This document shows, in pieces, positions 32,969-40,728 of a DNA stretch of 58,185 bases. Source of the DNA: CAZRCZ01 sp964598765 (GTDB taxonomy: Bacteria > Sumerlaeota > Sumerlaeia > MVZB01 > JAJFLK01); contig CAZRCZ010000027.1 in assembly GCA_964598765.1 (NCBI GenBank), positions 1-58,185 of the forward strand. Direction: 5' to 3'. The position numbers were made by a program, and so were the translations under genes. How positions within the stretch are numbered: the first letter of the stretch is position 1; every line of letters begins with the position of its first letter. The notes beneath the pieces were generated by a model that made no database searches, was not told the DNA's origin, and saw nothing but the letters and a program-made list of their open reading frames with translations.

Positions 32969-33046
32969 AGCCACAGAGTCCGCCGAGTCGGCGGGATTTG
33001 ACAACCCACGGGTTGTCGTCCCGTCCTCTCCGCGTTCTCTGCGGCT
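32969..33046. repeat. imperfect hairpin with a GACAACCC/GGGTTGTC inner stem
   Basis: The outer arms AGCCACAGAGTCCGCCGAG (32969-32987) and CTCTCCGCGTTCTCTGCGGCT region (33026-33046) pair imperfectly. The inner perfect stem lies at 33000-33007 and 33010-33017. It separates two convergent genes and may serve as a two-way terminator. Confidence 0.6.
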
Positions 33047-33071
33047 TATATTATCGGTGAATTCACTTCTT

Positions 33072-33731
33072 TCAATTCGCCACGGGCACGTAGAGCCGTT
33101 GCCCCGTGAGGATTCTTCCCCCCTGCGGAATGCCGTTGGCCGCCAAAAGGTCGTTGACCGAGATTTTGTGGCTGGAGGCGATTTTGTCCGCGCTGTCGCC
33201 GGCTTGGACCGTGTAATACGATCCGCGCGATTTGGAGGGAGCCGAAGCTTCGTCGGGCACGGTTCGGGGTTGAGCCGACCGCTTGGATTTGTCCGCCGAA
33301 GTCACGGGCGCGGTGTCCTCATGCCCCAAATCTTTTTTCGGCCCGCTTGAAGCCGAGGCGACCATTTGGCCGGCCGATCCCGACGAGTTCTTGATTTTGC
33401 CTTCGATCGAGGAAAGAAGGGTCGTCGTTTCGTTCAACCCGTGCTCAAGAGCCTTGAGCCTCTGATCAAAGTTTTGAACGGTTTGAGCGTCGGCTTTGGG
33501 ACCGTTTTTCGACTCCTTGATCTCCTGTTTGAGCGAGGAAATCGCAAGGGACATGTCCTCGACCTGACGGGCAATCGTCTTGGTGTCGTCGTCGAGCCGG
33601 GCGACGATCTTTTGCTGATCCTTGAACATTGGATTGTCTTCGATGGAAGACCCGCACCCGGCGAGAAACGCCAACGGCGCGGTTAATATGAGGCTGACGG
33701 CCAGCCCTGAATGGCGAGATGCAAACTTCAT
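33072..33731 (-). CDS. LysM-domain lipoprotein with coiled coil
   Basis: A 219-residue envelope lipoprotein. The lipobox is LAGC with Cys26 after a 25-residue signal. A coiled-coil stretch (about 40-120, with regular Ile/Leu/Val spacing) is followed by a Ser/Lys-rich linker and a C-terminal LysM domain (about 172-218, YYTVQAGDSADKIASSHKIS) that binds peptidoglycan. It probably links the membrane and the wall, somewhat like a Lpp or Pal variant. SD AGGAGG is 9 bases before the ATG at 33731. Confidence 0.88.
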   Translation of the reverse strand: MKFASRHSGLAVSLILTAPLAFLAGCGSSIEDNPMFKDQQKIVARLDDDTKTIARQVEDMSLAISSLKQEIKESKNGPKADAQTVQNFDQRLKALEHGLNETTTLLSSIEGKIKNSSGSAGQMVASASSGPKKDLGHEDTAPVTSADKSKRSAQPRTVPDEASAPSKSRGSYYTVQAGDSADKIASSHKISVNDLLAANGIPQGGRILTGQRLYVPVAN

Positions 33732-34045
33732 CTTTCGGAACCTCCTGCTACTGGAATTAAACGTGATTGAATGATTGAAACTGGAACGCCAACAACTGCC
33801 TGAACCGCGGTCACTGGGTTCCCGTGATGAAGAACGAAAAAGGGGAAATGTCGTGTTATCCGATAGACGGCCTCCTCCCCGTCCGCGCGGGGCGCAACGG
33901 GAAAATCCTTGCCCGCCATGGACGGGCGACCATGCCAAATATCGCAGTTTATGGGGGAATTTGTCAAGTTCCGCTTATTTTTATTCGCAATCTTCCTGCC
34001 GATGGGACAAGATGCGGGAATTTGGTTTGCAGGAGTGATGGTTCG
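33732..34045. other. divergent intergenic region between the LysM gene and carA
   Basis: No gene is seen. Two small hairpins with no T tract lie at 33877-33892 (CCCCG/CGGGG) and 33911-33927 (GCCCG/CGGGC). A long open frame into carA begins at 33824 but has no SD and is not expected from the carA family. No PyrR-type attenuator can be recognised. Confidence 0.5.
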
Positions 34046-35164
34046 ATGACGCTCAGTTCCCGCCCGCGCGCGGTTCTTTACCTCAAAAACGGTTCCCGGT
34101 TCGACGGTTTCGCCTTTGGAGCGCGCGGCGAGGTCATGGCCGAGGTCGTGTTCAATACTTCCATGACCGGCTATCAGGAAATTTTAACCGATCCCTCCTA
34201 CGCGGGGCAGATGGTCGTCCTGACCTATCCGCTGATCGGCAATTACGGCGCGCGATTGATGGACGAGCAAGCCGACGGTCCCAAAGCCGCCGCGTTGATC
34301 GTCCGCGAACATTCGGGCATGGCGTCCAATTTCCAAAGCGAGGAGACGCTGGATCAATATCTGGCGCGACACAAACTGATCGGGATTGACGGAATTGACA
34401 CGCGGGGATTGGTTCTCATGCTCCGCAACGCCGGGGTGATGAACGGGATTCTCTCGACCGAGGATTTCGATTCCGATTCGCTTCAGGCCAAAGTGGATGC
34501 CTTTCCGGCAATGGAGGGATTGGATTTGGTCAAGGAAGTGACGGCGCCAAAGCGTTACGAATTCGAGCGGCGCGAAAATTATCCGGTTCGGAGCGATTGC
34601 AAATCGCTTCGCGTCGCCGTGATTGACTGCGGGATCAAGCGGAACATCCTTGAGCAAATGGCCGCGCAGAATTTCAATTTGACGGTGCTTCCGGCGCAAA
34701 CCTCGGCGCAGGAAATTCTGGCTCTCAAACCTGACGGCTTGTTTTGTTCCAACGGCCCCGGCGATCCGGCGGCGGTGACTTACACGATTGAATCGCTTAA
34801 GGGATTGATCGGCAAGGTTCCGATTTTCGGAATCTGTCTCGGCCATCAATTGCTGGGATTGGCGCTAGGGGCGAAAACTTACAAGTTGAAGTTCGGTCAT
34901 CGTGGCGGAAACCATCCGGTCCGCGATGAATTGACGGGGAGAATCGAAATCACCGCGCAGAACCACGGCTTTTGCGTGGACGCCAAAACACTTCCCGCCG
35001 ACGCCAAGCCGACGCATTGGAACTTGAACGACATGACGCTGGAAGGATTTCAAGACGCAAAGAATCGCCTTTTCTGCGTGCAGTATCATCCCGAAGCATC
35101 GCCGGGCCCGCACGACAGCGGGTATCTGTTTGAGCGGTTCAGGGAAGTAATTGAGAAAGGATGA
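34046..35164 (+). CDS. carA: carbamoyl-phosphate synthase small (glutaminase) subunit
   Basis: A 372-residue amidotransferase subunit that frees ammonia from glutamine for CarB. The N-terminal CPSase_sm domain starts VLYLKNGSRFDGFAFG. The class I glutaminase domain has C264 in GICLGHQLLGLA and the H348-P-E350 triad part in YHPEASPGPHD. An AGGAG lies 10 bases before ATG 34046, which supports this start. It is normally cotranscribed with carB; here a 0.5 kb GxxExxY element sits between them. Confidence 0.96.
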   Translation: MTLSSRPRAVLYLKNGSRFDGFAFGARGEVMAEVVFNTSMTGYQEILTDPSYAGQMVVLTYPLIGNYGARLMDEQADGPKAAALIVREHSGMASNFQSEETLDQYLARHKLIGIDGIDTRGLVLMLRNAGVMNGILSTEDFDSDSLQAKVDAFPAMEGLDLVKEVTAPKRYEFERRENYPVRSDCKSLRVAVIDCGIKRNILEQMAAQNFNLTVLPAQTSAQEILALKPDGLFCSNGPGDPAAVTYTIESLKGLIGKVPIFGICLGHQLLGLALGAKTYKLKFGHRGGNHPVRDELTGRIEITAQNHGFCVDAKTLPADAKPTHWNLNDMTLEGFQDAKNRLFCVQYHPEASPGPHDSGYLFERFREVIEKG

Positions 35165-35172
35165 AGGCAAGG

Positions 35173-35678
35173 ATTAAACACGAAGGCACGAAGAAGGCAC
35201 GAAGAACGCGATGACGAGCCAGTTTGAACCGATGTCCGAGGAAATCGAGTTACTGGCAACCAAAGTCATAGATGCGGCGATTAAAATTCACAAGAGGTTG
35301 GGGCCGGGATTGCTTGAATCTGTTTATGAAAAATGCATGGCTTGCGAGTTACGAAAGCCGGGGTTGAAGGTGGAGACGCAGATCGTTTTACCGTTTTACT
35401 ACGACTATATGAAAATTGATGAAGGGTCTCGTCTGGATATGCTGGTAGAAGATGAAATGATCGTTGAATTTAAGGCCGTGGAAAAATTGGACCCCGTTCA
35501 CAAAGTTCAGGTGTTGACTTATTTGAAGCTTTCCGGCAAGCGGCTTGGATTATTGCTGAATTTCAATGTTCCTTTGATGAAGGAGGGAATCCACCGGATA
35601 ATTCGATAGAGAACTTGGCACATTTGAAACGTTCTTTCTTTGTGTCCCTCGTGCCTCCTTCGTATCTTCGTGTTTAAT
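35173..35678 (+). mobile_element. candidate mobile element: GxxExxY gene between ATTAAACACGAAG inverted arms
   Basis: The left arm 35173-35208 begins ATTAAACACGAAG and continues in ACGAAG units; the right arm 35630-35678 ends with the exact inverse, CTTCGTGTTTAAT. The arms are of family A and closely match those of the empty hairpin at 37297-37429 (ATTAAACACAAAG). Only the GxxExxY gene lies between them. The element occupies the whole carA-carB gap, 8 bases after the carA stop and 5 bases before the carB start. No target duplication is evident. That it moves is an inference. Confidence 0.6.
35211..35609 (+). CDS. GxxExxY protein, PD-(D/E)XK nuclease-like
   Basis: A 132-residue protein of the GxxExxY (PDDEXK_3) family. 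G33, E36 and Y39 in GLLESVY are the name-giving motif. R74-L75-D76, E86-F87-K88 and Q100 form a complete PD-(D/E)XK-like active-site set, so it may be a nuclease. NFNVPLMKEGIHR at the C terminus is a family hallmark. There is no membrane or signal segment. The biological role of the family is unknown. The gene is placed exactly between inverted arms of a hairpin repeat family that has empty copies elsewhere in this window, which suggests a link to their spread. Confidence 0.88.
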   Translation: MTSQFEPMSEEIELLATKVIDAAIKIHKRLGPGLLESVYEKCMACELRKPGLKVETQIVLPFYYDYMKIDEGSRLDMLVEDEMIVEFKAVEKLDPVHKVQVLTYLKLSGKRLGLLLNFNVPLMKEGIHRIIR

Positions 35679-35683
35679 CTCCC

Positions 35684-37129
35684 ATGCCCAAACGAACCGA
35701 CCTCAAAAAAATCCTGATCCTCGGAAGCGGACCGATCGTCATCGGTCAAGCTTGCGAATTCGATTATTCCGGAACGCAGGGATGCAAAGCATTGCGAGCC
35801 GAGGGTTACGAAGTCGTGCTGGTCAATTCCAACCCCGCGACGATCATGACCGATCCGCAATTCGGCGACCGAACCTACATCGAGCCGCTAACGCCGGAAA
35901 TCGTCGAGACGATTCTTAAAAAGGAAAAACCCGACGCCGTCCTGCCGACGCTCGGCGGTCAGACCGCGTTGAACCTGACCCATGATCTGGCCGAGCGCGG
36001 CGTTTTCGACGCGCTTGGAATCGAGCTGATCGGCGCGTCGGCGCAAGCCATCGCCCGTGCCGAGGATCGTCTTCTCTTCAAGCAAACCATGCGGGATCAC
36101 GGACTCGATCTCCCCAAATCCGGCATCGCGCACACGCTCGAGGAAGCCGTCGCGCTGACCGACGAGGTCGGTTTCCCCGCGATTGTCCGTCCGAGTTTCA
36201 CGCTCGGCGGATCCGGGAGCGGCACGGCCTATAACATCGAGGAATTCAAGGAGATCGTCACCCGCGGGCTTGATCTTTCGCCCGTTCATGAGGTTTTGAT
36301 CGAGGAAGGTCTGCTTGGCTGGAAGGAATTGGAGTTGGAGGTCATGCGCGACCACGCCGAACACGTCGTCGTGATTTGCTCCATCGAAAATTTCGATCCG
36401 ATGGGAGTTCACACCGGCGATTCGATCACCGTCGCGCCGGTCCAAACCTTGAGCGACCGCCAGTATCAGGAAATGCGCGACGACGCCAAGACGATCATCC
36501 GAGCCATCGGGGTGGACACCGGCGGATCGAATATCCAGTTCGCGGTGGATCCGAAAACCGGACGTCGCGTCGTGATCGAGATGAATCCCCGCGTGAGCCG
36601 CTCCTCCGCGCTGGCCTCCAAGGCGACCGGATTTCCCATCGCCAAGATCGCGGCCAAGCTTGCCGTCGGTTATCGGCTCGACGAACTCGCCAACGACATC
36701 ACGCTCAAGACTCCGGCGAGCTTTGAGCCGAGCATTGATTATTGCGTCGTGAAAATTCCGCGATTCGCTTTTGAGAAATTTCCCGGAAGCGATCCCTGCC
36801 TTGGGACGCAAATGAAATCGGTCGGCGAGACGATGGCCATTGGCCGGACGTTCAAGGAGGCCCTGCAAAAAGGTTTGCGTGGACTGGAGATTGGGAGAGC
36901 GGGTCTCGGAGCCGACGGGAAGGACGGGATTGACGAGCGCGCCTTGGCGAACAAATTGAAAACACCCAGCCCGGATCGGATTTTCTATGTCAAGCACGCG
37001 CTTGCCAACGGAATGAGCCGCGATCAGGTTTACGCCTTCTCCGGCATTGATCCGTGGTTTCTCATGAACATCGAACAGATTATTGAAATGGAGAAAGAGA
37101 TCGAGACGTTGGCGGTCCCGGAAAATTAA
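35684..37129 (+). CDS. carB: carbamoyl-phosphate synthase large subunit, N-terminal half (CarB1-like)
   Basis: A 481-residue protein that equals the first half of CarB: the carboxyphosphate-forming ATP-grasp domain (ILGSGPIVIGQACEFDYSG, the GGSGSG loop, EMNPRVSRSSALASKATG) and part of the oligomerisation region, ending at FLMNIEQIIEMEKEIETL. Ordinary CarB has about 1070 residues with a second ATP-grasp domain. Some archaea and Aquifex have split carB1 and carB2 genes, and CarB1 of Methanocaldococcus is of nearly this length. The frame ends cleanly and no second-half coding is seen in the next kilobase. Either carB2 is elsewhere or the gene is truncated. Confidence 0.9.
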   Translation: MPKRTDLKKILILGSGPIVIGQACEFDYSGTQGCKALRAEGYEVVLVNSNPATIMTDPQFGDRTYIEPLTPEIVETILKKEKPDAVLPTLGGQTALNLTHDLAERGVFDALGIELIGASAQAIARAEDRLLFKQTMRDHGLDLPKSGIAHTLEEAVALTDEVGFPAIVRPSFTLGGSGSGTAYNIEEFKEIVTRGLDLSPVHEVLIEEGLLGWKELELEVMRDHAEHVVVICSIENFDPMGVHTGDSITVAPVQTLSDRQYQEMRDDAKTIIRAIGVDTGGSNIQFAVDPKTGRRVVIEMNPRVSRSSALASKATGFPIAKIAAKLAVGYRLDELANDITLKTPASFEPSIDYCVVKIPRFAFEKFPGSDPCLGTQMKSVGETMAIGRTFKEALQKGLRGLEIGRAGLGADGKDGIDERALANKLKTPSPDRIFYVKHALANGMSRDQVYAFSGIDPWFLMNIEQIIEMEKEIETLAVPEN

Positions 37130-37145
37130 GCGATAACCTTGCATC

Positions 37146-37301
37146 TTGAAGCGACGAGCGAAAAAGCCATTCAAGAAACTTCGGATTCCCCGACCGAAGG
37201 GACGCGGGACGCCGGTTCCGGCCGAACGGATCATCCCGAACCCGAAAAAGGAAGCGTCGAAACGATTGTGCCGGGAAAAAGTTAAGGTGGAAGAAGATTA
37301 A
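37146..37301 (+). CDS. possible small basic protein, low support
   Basis: A TTG at 37146 opens 51 codons of a Lys/Arg/Pro-rich peptide (begins LKRRAKKPFKKLRIPRPKG). There is no SD and no ATG, and its TAA lies in the first bases of the ATTAAAC hairpin arm. The composition is unlike random shadow frames, but it may only be sequence between carB1 and a repeat. Confidence 0.22.
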   Translation: MKRRAKKPFKKLRIPRPKGRGTPVPAERIIPNPKKEASKRLCREKVKVEED

Positions 37302-37429
37302 ACACAAAGACACAAAGGAGTCACAAAGTTCACAAAGATAAAAATAATTGGTTTTGGGAATGCATTTGAGAATGGCTTTTGTCCTCTCCTTCGTGTTCTT
37401 CGTGCCTCCTTTGTGTCTTTGTGTTTAAT
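37297..37429. repeat. ACAAAG-type hairpin without a gene (family A)
   Basis: ATTAAACACAAAGACACAAA with GGAG forms a perfect 24-base terminal inverted repeat (37297-37320 with 37406-37429); both arms continue in CAAAG or CGAAG units with more mismatches. The 44-base centre (37341-37384) has no coding. The outer bases match the GxxExxY element at 35173-35678, so it looks like its empty counterpart. Confidence 0.88.
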
Positions 37430-37458
37430 TTTGATTCTGAAAAAGAGTTAAGTACACC

Positions 37459-38925
37459 ATGCGGCAAGACCACAACTTCTGGACCGATTTCGCCCGGAGG
37501 CGCGAGGACCAATGGTGCAAGGCCCTCTCGCAACTCCTGCGCTATGATACCGTGAGCGGCGACACGGATCCGATCGCGCTTCAACGCTGGCGCGGTCGGA
37601 TCGCCGAAGGTTTCACCTACCTCAACGATCTGGCGCGTGGCATGGGGTTCGTCACGCGGAGTTATGACAATCGCGTCTTGGTGGCGGAGGTTCCCGGTCC
37701 GGCTCGCGCGCCGACCCTCGGATTTCCGATTCATCTGGACGTCGTTCCCGCGGGCGAAGGTTGGTCGCGTCCTCCCTTCGGCGGCGAGATTGCCGACGGC
37801 GCGATTTGGGGTCGGGGCGCGCAGGACGACAAGGGACCGATTATTCAAGTTCTTTTTGCCCTGCTCGGCGCGGTGGAATACGCCCGCCAGAGTGATCGGA
37901 CCTTCCGCAAAACGGTCAGGCTGATCCTGGTTTCCGAAGAGGAATGTGGTGTCTGGGAGGACATTCCGTTTTATTTTGAGCGGGAGAAGCCCCCCGACTT
38001 TACCATCGTTCCCGATGCGCATTTCCCGATCACCAATGGAGAAAAGGGCTTTGTTAATTTGACAGTGACGATGAAATGGAAATCTCCTCTTGACGGGCGG
38101 TTCGCCATTGTATCCGGCGAGCGATCCAACGTCGTTCCGGCCAAGGCCAAATTGACTGCGTCGCCGAATTTGATCGCGGGCTTCCCGGTTGCCCAACACG
38201 CCGGGTCGCAAGCTCAGAACGCTCCCGCGCCCCCGACAATTCTCCAGACCGACGATGGAATCGAAGTTGAGTTTTACGGCGTCGGCGCGCACGGCTCGAC
38301 CCCGCAACTCGGCCACAGCGCCGCGACCGACGCTCTCAAAATGGCGGCCGCGCTACCCTCGCTCGCCTCGTCGCCGGCGGCCAAGTCGCTGGCTTGGCTC
38401 GCGCAAGTTTCGTCAAGCTTGGACGGCGCATTTCTGGGGATCGCGCATCACCATGAAAAAGTCGGCGCGACGACTGTCAATTTGGGCGTTCTTCGCGTTG
38501 ACGCCGCTTCCATTCACGCGATCTTGAACATCCGCAATCCCTTGGGGCTTTCGTGCGCCGAAGTGGAGCGGCGCGTCCGGATCGCGCTCGAAAAATTCGC
38601 CGCCTCAAATCCAGGCTTGATCGAGGCATCGGTCGAATTGGAGCGCACTCAACGCGAGCCGATCTACACCGATCCGGATCAATTCGTCGAGTGGATCAAT
38701 CCGATGAAGGAGGCTTATCTGCAAACAACGGGACGCGAGGCGAAACTCCAATCCATCGGCGGGACGACGTTTGCCAAGGCGTTCCCCAACGCCGTTTGTT
38801 TTGGTCCCGTTGATCCGGACGATGAGCCGGAGCTTGCCCATCAGGCCGACGAACGAGTCACGCTGGCCGCCATGCGCCGCAACGTCGAAATTTACGGCCG
38901 CACCATCCTCGGCGTCGCGCTGTGA
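37459..38925 (+). CDS. M20-family dipeptidase (PepV/Sapep-like)
   Basis: A 488-residue metallopeptidase. GFPIHLDVVPAGEGW supplies the first metal His and the catalytic Asp, GRGAQDDKGP the bridging Asp, SEEECG the catalytic Glu pair, and a later FGPVDPDDEPELAHQADE the last His. The lid domain (about 195-380) has GVGAHGSTPQLGHSAATDAL. Length and motif wording fit the Sapep/PepV subgroup, which cleaves Xaa dipeptides with Mn or Zn. It is cytosolic. Confidence 0.92.
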   Translation: MRQDHNFWTDFARRREDQWCKALSQLLRYDTVSGDTDPIALQRWRGRIAEGFTYLNDLARGMGFVTRSYDNRVLVAEVPGPARAPTLGFPIHLDVVPAGEGWSRPPFGGEIADGAIWGRGAQDDKGPIIQVLFALLGAVEYARQSDRTFRKTVRLILVSEEECGVWEDIPFYFEREKPPDFTIVPDAHFPITNGEKGFVNLTVTMKWKSPLDGRFAIVSGERSNVVPAKAKLTASPNLIAGFPVAQHAGSQAQNAPAPPTILQTDDGIEVEFYGVGAHGSTPQLGHSAATDALKMAAALPSLASSPAAKSLAWLAQVSSSLDGAFLGIAHHHEKVGATTVNLGVLRVDAASIHAILNIRNPLGLSCAEVERRVRIALEKFAASNPGLIEASVELERTQREPIYTDPDQFVEWINPMKEAYLQTTGREAKLQSIGGTTFAKAFPNAVCFGPVDPDDEPELAHQADERVTLAAMRRNVEIYGRTILGVAL

Positions 38926-38960
38926 TCGCCGGCAAGAAACCAATGCCGCATCGCCCGCTT

Positions 38961-39015
38961 TCTTGCTCTTGCTCTTGCTCTTGCTCTTAATCATAATCCT
39001 AATCGTAATCTTGAT
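38961..39015. repeat. TCTTGC tandem repeat with ATAATC tail (family E relative)
   Basis: Four TCTTGC units are followed by TCTTAATCATAATCCTAATC and GTAATCTTGAT, a short pyrimidine-rich tract with period six. It resembles the left arms of the two family E repeats near 23.6 and 24.5 kb, but no right arm is found. Confidence 0.6.
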
Positions 39016-39059
39016 TTCGCCCGCCTTTCCCTTTTGTCAGGGACGTTCGGATCTCAAGA

Positions 39060-39713
39060 ATGAGCAAGAAAAAACCTCCTAAGCGCATAACCCGTTCACT
39101 CTCTCCTAATTCGTCCCGTCTCCGCATCACCCGCGTCTATACCCGAACCGGCGACGGCGGAACCACGCGGCTTGTCGGCGGACAGGTTCTCAAAAAAAAT
39201 CATCCGCGGATCGAAGCCTACGGGACCGTGGACGAACTTTCGGTCGCGCTGGGTCAGGCGCGAGAGTCGTTGAGAACGACGCCGCGCTCGAAGACGGGAC
39301 GATTGCGCCGACTGAACGATCAACTCCGCTACTTGCAAAATCTCCTTTTCACGCTGGGGGGCGATTTGGCGACGCGCATCGAGGACCGATGGGCCGGAAT
39401 GCCCCTCATCGGGCAATCCCACATTGATTACCTCGAAAAATTGATTGATGCCTACAACGCTTCGCTTTCGCCGCTCACGGATTTTGTTCTGCCGGGCGGT
39501 GGCGCGGTTTCTCTCGCTCTTCACGCCTGCCGGGTGATTTGCCGACGCGCCGAGCGACGACTTCAATCGCTTGCCGACGCGGAATCCGTTGGTCTCTTCG
39601 TGCTTCCTTTTCTCAATCGTCTGTCCGATTTGTTTTTCGTGCTGGGGCGGTGGACCGCCTTAGGAGACGAAATAATCTGGGCCCACGATCTTCCCCCGCC
39701 GCCGATTTCCTGA
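39060..39713 (+). CDS. cob(I)alamin adenosyltransferase, PduO type
   Basis: A 217-residue four-helix ATP:corrinoid adenosyltransferase. The P-loop-like YTRTGDGGTTRL is near residues 27-38, and YGTVDELSVALG, DFVLPGGGAVSLALH, CRVICRRAERR and LNRLSDLFFVLGRW are the conserved helices and ATP/cobalamin contacts. It adds the 5'-deoxyadenosyl group to cob(I)alamin. The four radical SAM proteins at 50.8-57.1 kb have cobalamin-binding domains, which bind methyl- or hydroxo-cobalamin, so the link is only partial. A basic 20-residue N-terminal tail precedes the domain. Confidence 0.93.
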   Translation: MSKKKPPKRITRSLSPNSSRLRITRVYTRTGDGGTTRLVGGQVLKKNHPRIEAYGTVDELSVALGQARESLRTTPRSKTGRLRRLNDQLRYLQNLLFTLGGDLATRIEDRWAGMPLIGQSHIDYLEKLIDAYNASLSPLTDFVLPGGGAVSLALHACRVICRRAERRLQSLADAESVGLFVLPFLNRLSDLFFVLGRWTALGDEIIWAHDLPPPPIS

Positions 39714-39778
39714 ACCGCTCACAAATGAACCCGTTTACAAAACAACTGGTCCGCAACCAGAATGAGGTAAGAACATCA

Positions 39779-39862
39779 ACCACCAAGACACAAAGACACC
39801 GAGAAGAAACGAGCAAGAAACGGCCTCCGTCGGACGGCGGGTCTTCTTTGTGTCTTGGTGGT
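39779..39862. repeat. ACCAAG/ACAAAG hairpin (family A)
   Basis: ACCACCAAGACACAAAGA (39779-39796) pairs perfectly with 39845-39862. A small inner stem CCGTC/GACGG lies in the loop. It lies between two convergent genes. Confidence 0.85.
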
Positions 39863-39940
39863 AGAACTTAGGATGAGAAGATTGCTTTGGTTTTCTTTCA
39901 AAGATCTTGGCGGAAAGCAAAGATGTCGCGGAGGGAGAAT

Positions 39941-40618
39941 CTAATCCGCGATGCGTCCGCTCCGTAGAGCCCTACGCAGAATCGGAGCCAGTGATTCGAG
40001 CGCGCGGGCGCGATGGCTGATGCTGTTTTTTTCCTCACTGCTGTATTGCGCCAAGGTTCGCGTCGTCGGCGCGTCGAGCAACTCGGGCAATCCCGCCTGA
40101 TCGGCTGGAACGAAAATCGGATCGTAGCCGAAACCTCCTTCGCCTCTCCGAGTCCCGGCAATCCATCCCTCGATGATCCCCTCGCGCGACAGTGCAGATC
40201 CCTGCGCATCGGCCAAGGCCGCGACGCAAACGAATCGCGCGCGCCGTAGTTCAGGCTCGATTTCTTCCATCTCGTGGAGCACGCGATCAATCCGTCCCTG
40301 CGGCGTTTCAGCGTAGCGGGCCGATCTCACGCCCGGTCTTCCTTCCAGCGCGTCCACGACCAATCCCGAATCGTCGGCCAAGCTCAAGCGCCCCGTCGAG
40401 CGCGCGTAGTGATGCGCCTTAATGAGCGCGTTTTCCAGAAACGTTGATCCGGTTTCCTCCGGCTCCCGAACCTCCGGAAAATCCGCCGCGCAAAGAACCT
40501 TCAACGGCAAATCAGGAAGCAATCTCCGAAGAATCGCGGCGAATTCCTCAATTTTGTTCCGATTCCCCGTGGCCGACAGGAGTTGAATATCCGCGTTGGG
40601 CAAAGCGTCTTCAGGCAT
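39941..40618 (-). CDS. rdgB: XTP/dITP diphosphatase (HAM1/RdgB)
   Basis: A 225-residue nucleoside-triphosphate pyrophosphatase that removes dITP, XTP and related purines. SATGNRNKIEEF is the substrate-phosphate loop, SLADDSGLVVDAL the metal-binding Asp-Asp motif, GFGYDPIFVP the base-binding motif and SHRARAL the C-terminal signature. ATG 40618 is preferred; GTG at 40630 is the alternative. It follows ilvC on the same strand after a degenerate repeat. Confidence 0.93.
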   Translation of the reverse strand: MPEDALPNADIQLLSATGNRNKIEEFAAILRRLLPDLPLKVLCAADFPEVREPEETGSTFLENALIKAHHYARSTGRLSLADDSGLVVDALEGRPGVRSARYAETPQGRIDRVLHEMEEIEPELRRARFVCVAALADAQGSALSREGIIEGWIAGTRRGEGGFGYDPIFVPADQAGLPELLDAPTTRTLAQYSSEEKNSISHRARALESLAPILRRALRSGRIAD

Positions 40619-40624
40619 GAGAAT

Positions 40625-40710
40625 GAACACAAAGTTCGGGGACCCAAAGAGGCGGGTTTGATTGAATTCGCTTCTGTGCGTCCCTGCGCCTTTGCGTCAT
40701 CGCGCTTAAT
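40625..40710. repeat. degenerate ACAAAG-type hairpin (family A)
   Basis: The right arm TGCGCCTTTGCGTCATCGCG followed by CTTAAT (to 40710) has the family pattern; the left arm (from 40625, ACACAAAG) pairs only in part. It separates ilvC from rdgB. Confidence 0.45.
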
Positions 40711-40728
40711 TTCTCCGGCGCTCCGATC

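Noticed and set aside
35888..37234. 448-codon minus-strand frame opposite carB1
   Set aside because: Shadow of a well-conserved gene, with no SD and no domain.
38926..39059. Cobalamin riboswitch before the PduO-type gene or the radical SAM genes
   Set aside because: No B12-box-like segment is recognisable; the gap is mostly a TCTTGC repeat.
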